Positions 47,725 through 59,325 of a stretch of 64,000 nucleotides of DNA are shown piece by piece. Both the position numbers and the translations under genes were made by a program. The notes below the pieces were generated by a model. It saw nothing but the letters and a program-made list of their open reading frames with translations, was not told the DNA's origin and did not search any database. The stretch is taken from assembly GCA_949130495.1 (NCBI GenBank), contig OX422209.1:698917257-698981256 (forward strand), read 5' to 3'. The DNA is from Sambucus nigra. Taxonomy: Eukaryota; Streptophyta; Magnoliopsida; Dipsacales; Adoxaceae. Numbering within the stretch: the stretch's first letter is position 1; each line of letters begins with the position of its first letter.

Positions 47725-48802
47725 TTAAACACACTCTACCCCGTAAACGGGGTCCGACAACAAAATGGTGTCGATCTCTTCTACGCATGCCTCAACATAT
47801 ATCTTTAGGCGCTGTCCATTGACTTTGAATGCGTCCCCACCTTTGGGATCTTCCAATTCTACTGCTCCATGAGGGAATACGCTCTTCACAACGAATGGAC
47901 CAGTCCATCGAGACTGCAATTTACCCAGAAATAGATGAAGTCGGGAGTTATAGAGGGGTACCTTTTGTCCCGGTTGAAACTCTTTTCGTCTAATAATCTT
48001 ATCGTGTGCTAATTTCATCAGGGATTTTGTAATCTTGGCATTCTCATACACATTATTGCGTATCTCCTCTAACTCATTAAGTTGAAGCTTGCAAGCTTCA
48101 CCGACTTTGTCCATATCGTAATTCAATCTCTTAATGGCCCAATATGCTTTGTGTTCTAACTCAATGGGGATATGGAAAAGGTTTTCCATACACAAAGTGA
48201 AATGGGGACATTTCGAGTGGGTTCTTATACGCGGTGAGGTAGGCCCAATGCGAATCGTTTAATCGAAGGGACCAATCTTTTCGGTCGAGATTAACGGTCT
48301 TCTCTATTATGTGCTTGATTTCCCGATTAGCCAACTCGGCCTGTCCATTCGTTTGTGGGTGATATGTCATTCCAACCTTATGAATGACACCATATTTTTT
48401 CATTAGTCTTTCAAACGGCTTATTGCAAAAGTGTGTGACGTTATCACTAATTATCGCTTTAGGTGCACCGAAGCGAGAAAGTACGTGTTCGTGCAGGAAC
48501 TTTATCACCACTTTATTGTCATTAGTCTTGGTAGCTATAGCTTCCACCCATTTAGACACATAGTCTACTGTGACTAGGATGTATAGGTATCCAAAGGACG
48601 GGGGAAAAGGGCCCATAAAGTCAATACCCCAGCAATCGAAAACCTCAATGATGAGAATCGGGGTTAATGGCATCATGTCTCGTCGGGTAATCGCTCCCAT
48701 CCTTTGACACTTGTCACAAGATTTGCAACAATTGTTAACATTCCGGAACATTGTGGGCCGGTACAAACCGATTTGGAGAATTTTAGCGGCTGTCTTTTTC
48801 AT
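47725..48802 (-). pseudogene. Integrase of the Athila-like element
   Basis: The zinc-binding region includes [11 protein letters not shown]. The catalytic core has WGIDFMGPF (Asp), [11 protein letters not shown] (Asp) and [12 protein letters not shown] (Glu), so the DDE triad is intact. The C-terminal part contains ELEHKAYWAIKRLN, RKEFQPGQKV and LYNSRLHLFLGKL, typical of Athila integrases. The reading changes frame once near 48,180, in the GGAAAACCTTTTCC stretch. The coding end is at 47725. No chromodomain follows, as expected in Athila. Confidence 0.88.
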
Positions 48803-48849
48803 AGAAAAATGGCCTCCACAAGCTTCTAAATGACATAATTGGATGACTT

Positions 48850-51660
48850 TTGGAATTTTGTCATCCGGTACGCATCGTCGGATGATTTGATCAGTGAAAT
48901 ATTTAAAAAGTTATGGATCATCCTAGAAAAACATGCAATACCAAGTGATGAACCTCTTCTTATCTTGCGATGTCCAATCGGGAGGGAAGGCTCCCGTGAC
49001 AAGATAGTTCACTATATCTACAAACCAGGGCAAAGAAGAGGTGGTAAAGAGCTGCTCATCCAAAAAATACTCATCTATGGGTGTATGATCACTAGGTACG
49101 TCGGACGAAAGTCGTGATAAGTGATCGACAATGACATTTTTTACTCTTTTTTTGTCTTTAATGGAGAGATTAAACTCTTGTAGGAGTAGGATCCACCTTA
49201 TGAGGCGCGACTTTGCGTCTTTCTTCGCAAATAGACATTTTAAAGTCGCGTGGTCGGTGAAGCAAATGATGGGGGAATCGATAAAATAGAATCAAAATTT
49301 GTCGAGAACGAATACTACCGCTAACAATTCCTTATCCGTGGGGAAGTAATTGAGTTATGGTCCGTTAATAGTTCGGCTAGCGTATGAGATGACATGACCC
49401 TTGTTATCTTTTCTTTGGCCCAAAATAGCCCCTATCGCATAATCGCTAGCATCACACATAAGCTTGAATGGCAAGGACCAATCCGGAGCTTGCATGATGG
49501 GAGCGGACACAAACATGTTTTTCAATTTTTCAAAAGCACTTTGGCATGATTTCGTCCACTCGAATGGGGTGTCCTTCATAAGAAGACTGCTTAAGGGTCT
49601 AGCGAGAGCGCTAAAGTCCTTAATGAACCTTCAATAAAACCCTGCGTGACCCAAGAAGGAGCGCACGTCTTTCAGCGATTTAGGTGGGTGTAAGTCAGCT
49701 ATGACATCTATTTTTGCTCAATTAACTTCGATCCCTTTAGATGACACGATGTGTCCAAGAACTATACCCTCGTTTACCATCAAATGGCATTTTTCTCAAT
49801 TCAGCACTAAGTTCTTTTCCACACATAGGGCTAGTACATTCTCAAGATTGGATAAACATAGGTCTAAGGAGGTTCCAAAAACACCAAAGTCGTCCATAAA
49901 TACCTCTAGACCTCTCTCAACCAGGTCACTAAATAATCTCAACATGCACCTTTGAAAGGTCTCCAGTGCATTACACAAGCCAAATGGCATACGCTTGTAT
50001 GCAAACATTCCAAAGGGGCAAGTGAAGGTCGTCTTCTCTTGATCAAGTACATCTACCTCAATTTTGTTATATTCAGAATAACCATCTAGGAATCAATAAT
50101 AGGGTTGGACCTCTACTCTTTCAAGCATTTGATTGATAAATGGCAAGGGGAAATGATCTTTTCGAGTTACCGCATTGAGTTTCTGTTAATCAATGAAGAC
50201 GCGCCACCCAGTAGTGGTACGTTGGGGAAATAACTCTCCCTTGGCATTTTCAATCACAGTCATGCCCGACTTCTTCGGGACGAATTGAATGGGGCTCACC
50301 CACTTGCTATCAGAGATTGGGTAGATAATCCCGACATCCAATAACTTTATAATTTCAGTCCTCACCACATCTTCCATCGTGGGGTTTATCTGTCTTTGCA
50401 TTTCTCTAGAGGGATTAACGCCTTCCTCGAGGTGAATCTTATGGGTGAAAATTAGAGGACTTATCCCCTTCAAATCAGCTATACACCAACCAAAAGCACC
50501 TGGTGCTTCCTCAAAATCTTTAACAGTTTACCCTCCTGCTCTTCATCTAAGCTAGAGGAGACAATAACAGGAAATGTCTCACTTTTAACTAGGAAAGGAT
50601 ATTTAACATTGGAGGGTAGTTTCTTCAACTCGAGAGTCGGGAATGTGTCGCTAGATGGAACCATGCATGCTTATCTTGGCGGTAACTCTTCGAATCGTGA
50701 AACCCAATTAGCATCTCTCGCGTCCTTGCCTGACGCTCTCTCATCGAGTAAGCCTCTCAACTCCTATATCTCCCTCTCAAACTCGGTGTTGGATCCCTCA
50801 CTCTCGTAACTAGAAGATAGGAAAGCTTCCAAGGCATCTCCACAGTAATTTTCCTCAAAGTGTTCTTCCACAATTTCCTCAATTAGGCTTACCGCGTGAA
50901 GATCATCTTCTTCCCCTGCTTATTGGGCTATATTGAAGATGTTTATTTCTAAAGTCATGTTCCCAAAAGTGATTTGCATCTGTCCATTTCTAGTATTGAT
51001 AACTGTGTTAGACATAACTAAGAATGGGCATCCAAGGATGATGGGAACGTGATTTTTTGAGGCGAAGGAGGGATTCGTATACCAAATGGGAAAATCTATC
51101 GGGAAGTAGAAAGTGTCCACTTGGACTATCACGTCCGCAACTATACCCCGTGGTATCTTCACGGTTCGATCCGCTAACTGGAGAGTGATCCTTAGGGGGT
51201 TGAGATCGCCCAGATCAAGTTTCCTATAAATCGAATAGGGGAGGATATTAACACTTGCCCCCAAATCGAGTAAGGCTTTTTTGAATTTGTTCTCTCCAAT
51301 GGTGCAGGAAATGGTGGGGGCACCGGGATCTTTATATTTAAGTGGGAGATCGTTAAGAAGGACTGAGCTCACATTTTGTGCTAAAAACACGTTCTTCTTT
51401 ACCTTCATCCTCCTCTTGACTATCAATAAGTATTTTATGACTTTTGCATAGGATGGAATTTTCCTTATTGCATCGAGAAAAGGTAAGTTAAATTTTTCGT
51501 TCTGAAGCACTTCTAGCACTTCTTCACTTATGGTCCTTTTATGGGTAGAAACCAATCTTTCAGTAAATGGCGCAGCGAGGGGTGGTTTCACTACTACCTC
51601 GGGCTCACTGGTGTTTTCTATTTCACTCTCGTTAAAGGAGATATCTTTGGCCTCTTTCAT
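48850..51660 (-). pseudogene. Protease, RT and RNase H of the Athila-like element
   Basis: Protease (50920-51660) has LLDLGASVNILPYSIY, with the catalytic DLGA block intact, and is open for 246 codons. RT follows with KWVSPIQFVPKKSGM (about 50275), FLDGYSEYN and MPFGLCNALETFQRCM, and the active-site variant FMDDFGVFG near 49890, which keeps both Asp residues. RNase H starts at about 49579 with MKDTPFEWTKSCQSAF and LMCDASDYAIGAILGQ. Stops include a TGA after LVLN at 49796 (the family usually has Trp) and a TGA within FY-RFIKDF near 49637 (usually Arg). These fit single transitions. Confidence 0.87.
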
Positions 51661-51699
51661 GCTGGGTGAATTCTCCTTGTCTCTTTAAAATGTCGTGTG

Positions 51700-53081
51700 G
51701 GGGAGGTGATAAATCAATAACTATCCCACTACGAAGAGTGGTTATTGCTTGGAAATGCTCCTGTTATTCGGTAGAGGTGGAGCTAACACTAGGTTGACCT
51801 TGGGGAGGTCTTTGGCCTTCGGCAGGAAACTTGACCTTCTCTTGGACGCTTAATGCAGATTTCATCTTGGAGATGTTTGCATTTATTTCAGCAAACAAGC
51901 GTTCATATCGAGCATTGTTAGCACCTTGAGAATTTATGAATTGGTTCATTGTATCCTCGAGGTTCCTCCGCGGTGGATCTACATATGGGACTAGAGGTGG
52001 TGCGCTTTTTGGTATTGAGAAGGTGGTGGAGGTGGGACAACCTATGAATGTGGGTTCATTACAGCTTGTGGTGCCCATAGTTGAAACCAGGATGGTTCCT
52101 CCACGAAGGGTTGTTGGAATTCCCATGCAGGGCATTAAAATTTCCCTTGAATCCTCATATTGCATCCACCTGCTCGGTATGCATGGCCTTGTAGGTAGAA
52201 ATTGTCGGGCATGTCTTTGTGGAGTGTCATGCCTCACAGATGGCACACACTTTTTCTTTCAAACCATGGCTAGATCCGGAGATATTCCACAACTGACCAT
52301 CAAACCACTCTTTCATATCTCTCTGAAACTGATCGAATCGGCGGTCTATTAAGGTATTGCTATCTAAATTGTATAGACCAGAGGCAGTTTTATTGGTAGA
52401 TGGTTGTCTAAGTCGAGCTTGGTTGGGATCAGATATGTCCTATGATTGAGTAGTCTCTGCGACATACTGAAGATGGGCCTTGGAATCGTATGAGTTTAAA
52501 TCCCAAAGGGGTCTTTCACACATTGTTTGCACAAGTTATTTGGAAGCTATTGTCAACCCATTATGGAAAAAAGATATCACTAAGTGTTTGTCAAAACCAT
52601 GATGGGGGAATGTGCTTACTAATTCTTGGAACCATTCCCAACATTTGTCAAAAGGACTCATTATCTTGTTATCGAAACCTTTAGATTTGAGTCTTGGCAT
52701 AGTTGGTCTTGTGATGCGGATAGAATTTTGAGACAAACTTCGACTGCATATCTCTCCAGGAAGTGACGGAGTTCGGGGGTAGAGACCATAGCTAGGTCTT
52801 AGCTTTATCCTTTGGCGAACGACATCTTGCGTGCATATTTGATCACCGAATTTGTCACATGCCTCTTCGAACTCACGAATATGTATGTATGGTTTTTCTG
52901 AATCCATGCCATGAAACGTAGGGAGAATCTATATCTTGCCATTGCGAAAGTGGTATTGACCGATAGTGTACGAAAGTAAAATTCAACCAGGGGTGACATT
53001 CCGCTCAGGAAAGAGTAAGTCTTTCATGGGACGATAGGGGAGATCTCCCTCTCTAGTACCGAAACTCACTGCGTCAGACAT
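51700..53081 (-). pseudogene. gag of the Athila-like element
   Basis: Probable start at ATG 53081 (MSDAVSFGTREGD), followed by an in-frame stop and further breaks. The nucleocapsid-like region near 52660-52540 reads FDKCWEWFQELVSTFPHHGF and VISFFHNGL, typical of Athila gag. A zinc knuckle near 52220 reads CAIC, EA, stop, HSTKTCP; it is damaged by the stop and one residue short. A Pro/Gln/Ser-rich C-terminus (51764-51850) runs toward the protease. Confidence 0.8.
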
Positions 53082-53335
53082 CGCACTCGCACTCTCTTTA
53101 AAAAACTCCGTGTACTCACTCGGTGTCCTATATGTGTGACTCGAAGTTCGACTCAGGGTGTAGCTACAGATATGGTGCTCGGGAGTAGGAATTGGAAACC
53201 ATAATTGTGGAACGCGAGGGGTGTGGGGGCTTTCAGAGTTGTATTCAACGATTGGATTTTCGTGGAATCGGGTTGGAGTGTTGTGAGGAGTTTAAGTGTG
53301 TTCAGGATTTTACATTAAAGGCTTTTGAGAGATGA

Positions 53336-53336
<1 letters not shown>

Positions 53337-53426
<90 letters not shown>

Positions 53427-53427
53427 T
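53337..53427. repeat. (ATT)n microsatellite, about 30 units
   Basis: An uninterrupted TTA/ATT run in the leader between gag and the primer site of the Athila-like element. Confidence 0.98.
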
Positions 53428-53500
53428 TGGATTTTCTATGTTTTGGGGTTTTCTTTGTCAAAGTTTTAGATTGACTTGATCTAACCTAAGTCTACCTAAT

Positions 53501-53518
53501 TCCCCGACAACAGCGCCA
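53501..53518 (-). promoter_or_regulatory. Primer-binding site of the Athila-like element
   Basis: The minus strand reads TGGCGCTGTTGTCGGGGA, six bases inside the LTR. It is close to the Athila form TGGCGCCGTTGCCGGGGA (Asp tRNA type). Confidence 0.82.
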
Positions 53519-53524
53519 AAAACT

Positions 53525-55141
53525 TGACGTGATCACAAATGTGTCTAGTGTGTGTGCTATTTAGGCTCAGGTGTAAGCATGTTGCTCAAGTAATAATCCG
53601 ATAAGCCGGGTATCGATCCTCAGGGAAACAGGATGAATGGAGTCGTATTGACGTTAGAAAGACGAAGGTAACCTAACTTTGACTCTAAAAAAGAACGAAA
53701 AGGTGATTTTGAATTGTGGAATGACTACAACTAAATGCAATTATAAAAAGATGAAATGAAATTATTCTAATTAAGTAAAGACTGATGATGATTTAACTAA
53801 AAATTTAACTATAAGATGAGAAAGATAGGTCAGGTTACAATCCCCCACACCCTAGTAATTCACTTCGTTGGATACTAGATTTAGAATTAAAGCTTTGAAT
53901 GAATCCGACGTTTTAATGTTCCTAAGTATTACATATATGAGGGATCGTAGACCGCACACTACGTAAGCAAAGGTTGACTTAAAATACGATCTTTATTTCT
54001 CTCAACTATTACATATATGAGGGATCGTAGCCCGCACAGAATGTAAGCAAGTGATGAATTAAAGTAGTATCGTATGAACTACGATATAATTCATCTAAGG
54101 TTTTAATTCCAACTTCTATTTCCACTATCGTGCATTACATCCGGTGGGGTTCATGCACCCCAACCCTCGAAAACTTAGCCGGACATATTAAAACTAGAAG
54201 AAAATATATTTTGAATGAAAGAAAACATTTTTACTAGCTATTGAAGATGAATAATAACGAAATTACTACTAAATCATTAACTACTTCAATAATGAAAACA
54301 AGGATTAGAATGAATTTACTTGGGTTGCAAAACTAGAATAAACTAGGGTTTTTGTTATTTTTTCTCTAAGATAATTACAAAGCTTCTCTAAAAAACGAAT
54401 TAGAAGCCTCCTTCTTTCTGGGAGTTCTTTTAAATTTATATCCTACGTAATTTACAAGAGTTGGATTAATGCAAAACTCTAAGAAGAAGAAGATCAGATC
54501 AAATCTCGAGCACCGGATCGATCTGATCAGGCCATACTGGACTGGTTTGGTTGACAACTGGATTGATCCGTTTTCCAAAAAAATCGGACTTGTCCGCTAA
54601 ACAAGTCGCTATGCAGTTATTTTAAGGGTCGAACCAATCCCTTTTTTTGGGATACCGGATTGGTCCGCTAAACATATTTTTATTCAGTGATTTAGAACCA
54701 CGGACTGGTCCATTTTTCTAGTAAACCGGATTGATCCAAGTTGTCTTCTTCAACTTCTCTTCAAAATCTCATGATTTTCTCATAACTTCGGGTCTTCATA
54801 ACTTTTAATCCAGAACTCAGATTGGGACGCCGTTTCTTCCTGCGTGTTCACCAATGCGAGATCTTTGACTTTTATTTTGGGTCCTCAACCGTATTCCTGG
54901 TATAAATTATGCTTTTGCCCTTTTGATTTGTCTTATTTCTTTTCTCTTACTTCTTCCGATTTCTTTCTTTCTTTCATGTGTAAAATACCTGTAAAATTAA
55001 CAAGAAATACCCAAAACTCGGGCTACTTGTTAGACGAAACCGTTAGCCAAGATATGAGATAAACTAATTCATTTTACATTGTCCAAGGTAATAAAAGCCT
55101 CTAAATTAAGGGGTAAATTTGGAAGAATTTATGCCTAATCA
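53525..55141 (-). mobile_element. 5' LTR of the Athila-like element
   Basis: Starts TGACGTGATCACAAATGTG and ends TGCCTAATCA, matching the left LTR throughout. The palindromes seen in the left LTR are partly decayed here. Confidence 0.9.
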
Positions 55142-55998
55142 ACTACTCCACGCATTGATACTCCGCCAATTTACTTAATATTTTTTAGACAAAAAATAAA
55201 GTAAACACAATAAGAAGTTGTGGTAATACTGGTCCATGTAAGTTATTTGTTAAGATGACGAGGTTAGCCATTGTTTAGTTTTTTGGATATGTTGTATAAA
55301 CAAAGTATCTGCTTTATCAATTTCCCTAATTACAATGTCATCTCTAATTTCATATTTTCGCATGAGTGCGTGCCTGAAAGATTTCTAAGTCCAAATATTT
55401 GTTTCTCATTTATGTTTTAACCATTAGGACATCTATGTACATCTACGTTTCTCATTTAAATATATGTTTCTCATTTAAGTTTTAACCAAATATCTGCTCA
55501 TACAATTAATGCTGCTAATACATATGTTCATTTGTTGATACAATTGTTTGGTAGTTTATGTATGCATTCGTTGGCAATTACTCATTTGTTGTTATAAAAT
55601 ATGTGTATAATAATATTAAGCAGGGCTTTCAATCTAGGGTTCATCTCTATATAAAATATATGCATTTGTTGGTATGGGCTTTCAATCTACGGTTCAGCTT
55701 TATTTTAACCATAAATTTTTAATTTGTACTTTTTGGTGGAGGTTTTACAATCTCTAAGTTACTCTATTTTTTTTAATACTTCAAACCACAAAACCAACTC
55801 AGTTTCAAAATGCAAATTTTATCGTGTTTTCTTATGATTTTTTATTGATCATACCTCCAAGCCTATTAGCACATTTTCATACACCATAAATAAACTCATT
55901 TTACCATGTGGTATATGAATAAAAGTATATAACTATTTACATAAAGGATATAAAACGTTGTTGCTATGCCATGTTACATATATTTTATGATTCATTAT
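55142..55998. other. AT-rich spacer, nothing recognised
   Basis: About 860 bp between the Athila-like element and Tat-like copy C. There are no ORFs, arrays or element ends. Confidence 0.5.
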
Positions 55999-56550
55999 TG
56001 TTGATGTAAAAAATTAGATCGCTCTAATTATTCAATCACAGATAAATAAAATGAGACAAAGATTTTTAAAGTGGTTCAGCCTTATAAGAATGGCCTACGT
56101 CCATTGTTATGTTATTGCTAAATGTTTTGGGAATTCTCGATTACAAGCTTTTTCAAGAAATTCCGGTCCCCTTGAATGAGGGTAATATAATGTATTTATA
56201 GCCTTGAGGCTATAATATGAAAGGGTATTCATTAAATGATATACATATGAAAGGGTAACCCATTTAATGCTCTTCAAGCGTGTGTGTCAAGATGATAAGC
56301 ATTCAATGAATAGTTGAACTGTTGATTATCTGGCAATGAATGCTGTGGTCGAGATGCAGCTCGGACCGCCTTAGTTGCTCGTCGTTCAGGAGTTCCTCGG
56401 AGAGCTGGAGTTCCTCGGAGTACACCTGTTGCTCGGAGTGAGTATGACTAGGTCGGGGGAATGAACTTCCTCGTTGCTATTGTGCCACGTAGATTGACAC
56501 GTGTCTTCTTATTATTCGTCCATGTCAGCATACTAATTTTGGTATCAACA
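55999..56550 (-). mobile_element. 3' LTR of Tat-like copy C
   Basis: Starts TGTTGATGTAAAAAATTAG and ends GGTATCAACA, giving perfect 7-bp inverted termini TGTTGAT/ATCAACA. It contains TTCCTCGGAG words related to the repeat families. It matches the copy A LTR over ATGAGACAAAGATTTTTAAA. Confidence 0.85.
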
Positions 56551-56563
56551 GAAGCCCCCAATG
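56551..56563 (-). promoter_or_regulatory. Polypurine tract of Tat-like copy C
   Basis: The minus strand reads CATTGGGGGCTTC, ending at the LTR boundary 56550. Confidence 0.7.
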
Positions 56564-56804
56564 TTTTATATTTCAAACTTTGAGGAGTATGGAACATTCT
56601 TTCTCGGTATATGGCAATATTAAACGACGCTCCTGGGTTTTAGGAGCATTTTCTTCGTATTTGAATTTCTTTCCAAATTCGCAGAATCCGCCTTTTTGAA
56701 TTTTTATAAGCGCTTCGAGCTTTGTGCACCTTTTGTCCTTTTAGCCGCCGGTGGCGTAATAGTTTTTTTTGTAATCATTTCTTTCGCCGTTTCCCAAGGC
56801 AAAG

Positions 56805-56812
56805 TATTTAAG
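56805..56812 (+). promoter_or_regulatory. Possible TATA box of the first antisense gene
   Basis: TATTTAAG lies 167 bases before the ATG at 56972. It would give a leader of about 135 bases. Weak evidence by itself. Confidence 0.35.
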
Positions 56813-56971
56813 CTTCTTAGTCAATCATACCGTCTTCTACCTTTTCCAATTTTCTGCTTTCGAGTTTTCCATAGCCTTTCTTTCTCTTGTGCGTTCATCC
56901 TTATTTTCGTTCGTTGTCAACAGATCTCCTTTTTTTCCTGTAAGCTCTTCTTCCTTCTTCTTTTATTCATC

Positions 56972-59111
56972 ATGGTTTATATTATTGAATCTCTTGAAAA
57001 ATTCCGTTCTGATTTCTCTATTCCTTCTTGGGTAACTTTGGAGGATCTTTCTGAGCCTTCAAATTACTTTCGTTTGGCTGAGGGACATTGGTTCCCTAGC
57101 CTCTTTATTGCTGAATGTGGATTTTCTTTTCCACCAAACCCTTTATGCTTAGAGTTTTGTCACCACTTCGATGTTGTTCCTGCGAAAATAGCCCCCAATA
57201 CATGGAGAATAGTTAATGGGATGCATAGGTTAAATCAAACTCATGGAACTCGTATAGGAATTCCTGAGATTATGTACTGTTATAGATGGGATATTCTAGA
57301 CAATGTTTATTATTTAAAAACTAGATTTTTGAATAGGGCTTTAGTAGTCAATCTCCCTGATGCTAACAGGGATTATTTTGAACATGGGGTAGTTATAAAA
57401 AATTGGCAATATGCCCCTTTGGTTGGAGATGAAGTGTATGAAGGTCCCAAATGCCCTCCATATGGCAATAGGATAGGTTATTTTCATTTTATTTTATTTC
57501 TGAAATTGTGATTTCATTATGTTTGAATAAATGCATGATTGACATTTCAGTATGTTTTTGTTTGCAGTTGACAACAAGAGAAAAACTCCCAAAGAATCAA
57601 AAGTTAATATAAAGCATTTGAAACATATCTGGAGTTTGCATCAAAAGGTTGCAGACGAGCACGTCAGGTCTTCTTCATACTTGTTGCAGTACAGGAGCTA
57701 TACATCGTCCTTTACTGCTCGTCCTGTGGTCAGCATTAGTGAACCATTGCCAGCTTCTGAGGATTCTTCACCAGACTCTCACATTCCTCTAAGTCAGAAA
57801 ATGGGCAAGAGGAGAGTTCCTTCCATCTTTGAGGAGACTTCCTCTGCTGGAGATGGAAAAAGAAACAAGGCTGATGTCCCAAAGGGGACAAAGAAAGTGG
57901 ATGCTGCCCCTTCTGTTGCTCCTCAGAAGGCTACCGAGAAGCCCCCAGTGGCTCCTGTGCAGAAGGATGCACCTGTGGAAGTAATCACCATCTCTCCAAC
58001 CAAAAGTTGTTCTTTGGTTGAGGTTGTTGAAAAGACACCGAGGAGACTGAAGAAATCTTCCTCGTTAGTTTTTCTGAAGCCATTCCCCAGCTTCAAGTAA
58101 GTGGAGCTGGTGTTCCAACCATTATTCCCCGGAGTTCTGCAATGAGCTCGGTAAAGACTTGGACCATTCCTGAAGTCCAAGGAATTGAAGAAAATATGTC
58201 TAGGGATATGCTGACATCCCTAGCTACTCGTCACATTGCTTTAGTAAGTTTCTCTTATCCTGAATTTTCTTTCTTTTAGTCAATATATGTATCTCGGCAC
58301 TGACTTATCATTACCTTCTTTTTCAGCTGGTGAGTTGCTTTAACACCATAGTGAAGAAAGATGAAGCAATCAAGGCTTCTAGTTCCTCGACTGGAGTAGA
58401 AGATGCTTTACAGGGCTTGGCCCAAACTCTAAAGGATTCCCGTAAAAAATATGACGAGGATAAGGGTGAATGGGAGAAGAAATTGGCTGCGTCTGAGGCA
58501 GAGAAGGTGCAGTTGGGAAATAAAGTAAAGGACTTAGAGAGAGAGAATAAGAAATATGCCGAGAAGCTCAGTACCTTTGGGGAGCTTGAAAATAAATTGA
58601 AATCGACTGAGGAAGAGCTAACCCTTCTGCGAGAAGTAAACCGCCAGAAGGAGGAGGTGGAGGCCAAGTTGAAAGCCTCGGAGGATCTTCTGTCCGAGAA
58701 GCTCTCCTCGGAGAAAATGAAAAGAAAAGTTGCTGTGAAAAAATATTTTCGAACTGGTTGGGACAAAGGATGGGATAGGGGGTAGCAGCGATGATGGCCC
58801 AGGTGCAGTATGAGAGTTTGAAATACTTCCGAGATGGTTGGGTTGCTTCCTTGCAAGAATTGAAGGTGAGCGAGGACTGTGAGCTATTTCAACAACATCT
58901 TGCTGGCCCTCCTCCAGTAATTGAAGATGAGGATGAAGACGAAGCTGCATCCGAGGAGTCTTCAATGATATTAGGTGATCAAGTCCTTGCTCTACAACCC
59001 AATCAGACAGCCACCGAGGAGATTTCTTCTTTGCCTGCTCCTCCTGAACAAGTCCAAAATTCTGCCAACCAAATCGTTGTTCCCACCGAGCAACCAAGCT
59101 CCTCATCTTAG
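56972..59111 (+). pseudogene. First antisense gene of Tat-like copy C (putative gypsy-type transposon protein)
   Basis: Three exons on the strand opposite to pol. Exon 1 (56972-57476) begins MVYIIESLEKFRSDF and holds GHWFPSLFIAECGFSFPPNP and APNTWRIVNGMHRL, fitting the Pfam putative gypsy-type transposon domain (PF04195). Intron 1 (57477-57567) has a GT donor and a TTTGCAG acceptor, phase 1. Exon 2 (57568-58243) is Ser/Pro/Lys-rich. Intron 2 (58244-58326) has GTAAGT and TTTTTCAG, phase 0. Exon 3 (58327-59111) is a long coiled coil (KLAASEAEKVQLGNKVKDLE) with an acidic Gln/Pro-rich tail. One base is missing in a T5 run at about 58070 and one in a G5 run at 58778-58782. An AATAAA follows at 59228. 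The upstream frame from 56696 is probably leader. Its role in the element is unknown. Confidence 0.8.
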
Positions 59112-59227
59112 CCTCCCGAGAAAGTCTTGGGAGACAAGGAAAAGGTGTGAAGTTGTTCGGTATTCTCTTTCTATTTTTCTTCTACTTGTACTTTGTATTC
59201 TGAATGTTGTACTCTCTTTGATGATGT

Positions 59228-59233
59228 AATAAA
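59228..59233 (+). terminator. AATAAA poly(A) signal of the first antisense gene
   Basis: AATAAA, 117 bases after the stop codon at 59111, in a T-rich setting. Confidence 0.5.
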
Positions 59234-59325
59234 AATCACCTTTTTTTGTTTCTCTACATTGTTGATGCTTTGTCTGCTTCTTTTATTAACTCCTGCCTTC
59301 TCTTTTTTACTAGTTTATAACTAGA

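Larger units (their letters stand above)
42494..55141 (-). mobile_element. Athila-like Ty3/gypsy retrotransposon, complete but decayed (12.6 kb)
   Basis: Two LTRs of 1627 and 1617 bp enclose, in minus-strand order, a primer site (53501-53518), gag, protease, RT, RNase H, integrase, a third ORF (45848-47054) and a polypurine tract (44121). Primer site, integrase style and third ORF fit the Athila lineage. The LTRs look more than 90 percent alike over the first 330 bases by eye. The flanks GCTAT and ACTAC agree at only three of five positions, so the target duplication is not proven. Every gene is broken. Confidence 0.9.

Noticed and set aside
42489..55146. Target duplication of the Athila-like element (GCTAT against ACTAC)
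   Set aside because: Only three of five bases agree, so it is not counted as evidence.
56696..56971. Hydrophobic N-terminal extension of the first antisense gene
   Set aside because: It lies between a possible TATA box and a better ATG at 56972 and has no domain support. Treated as leader.
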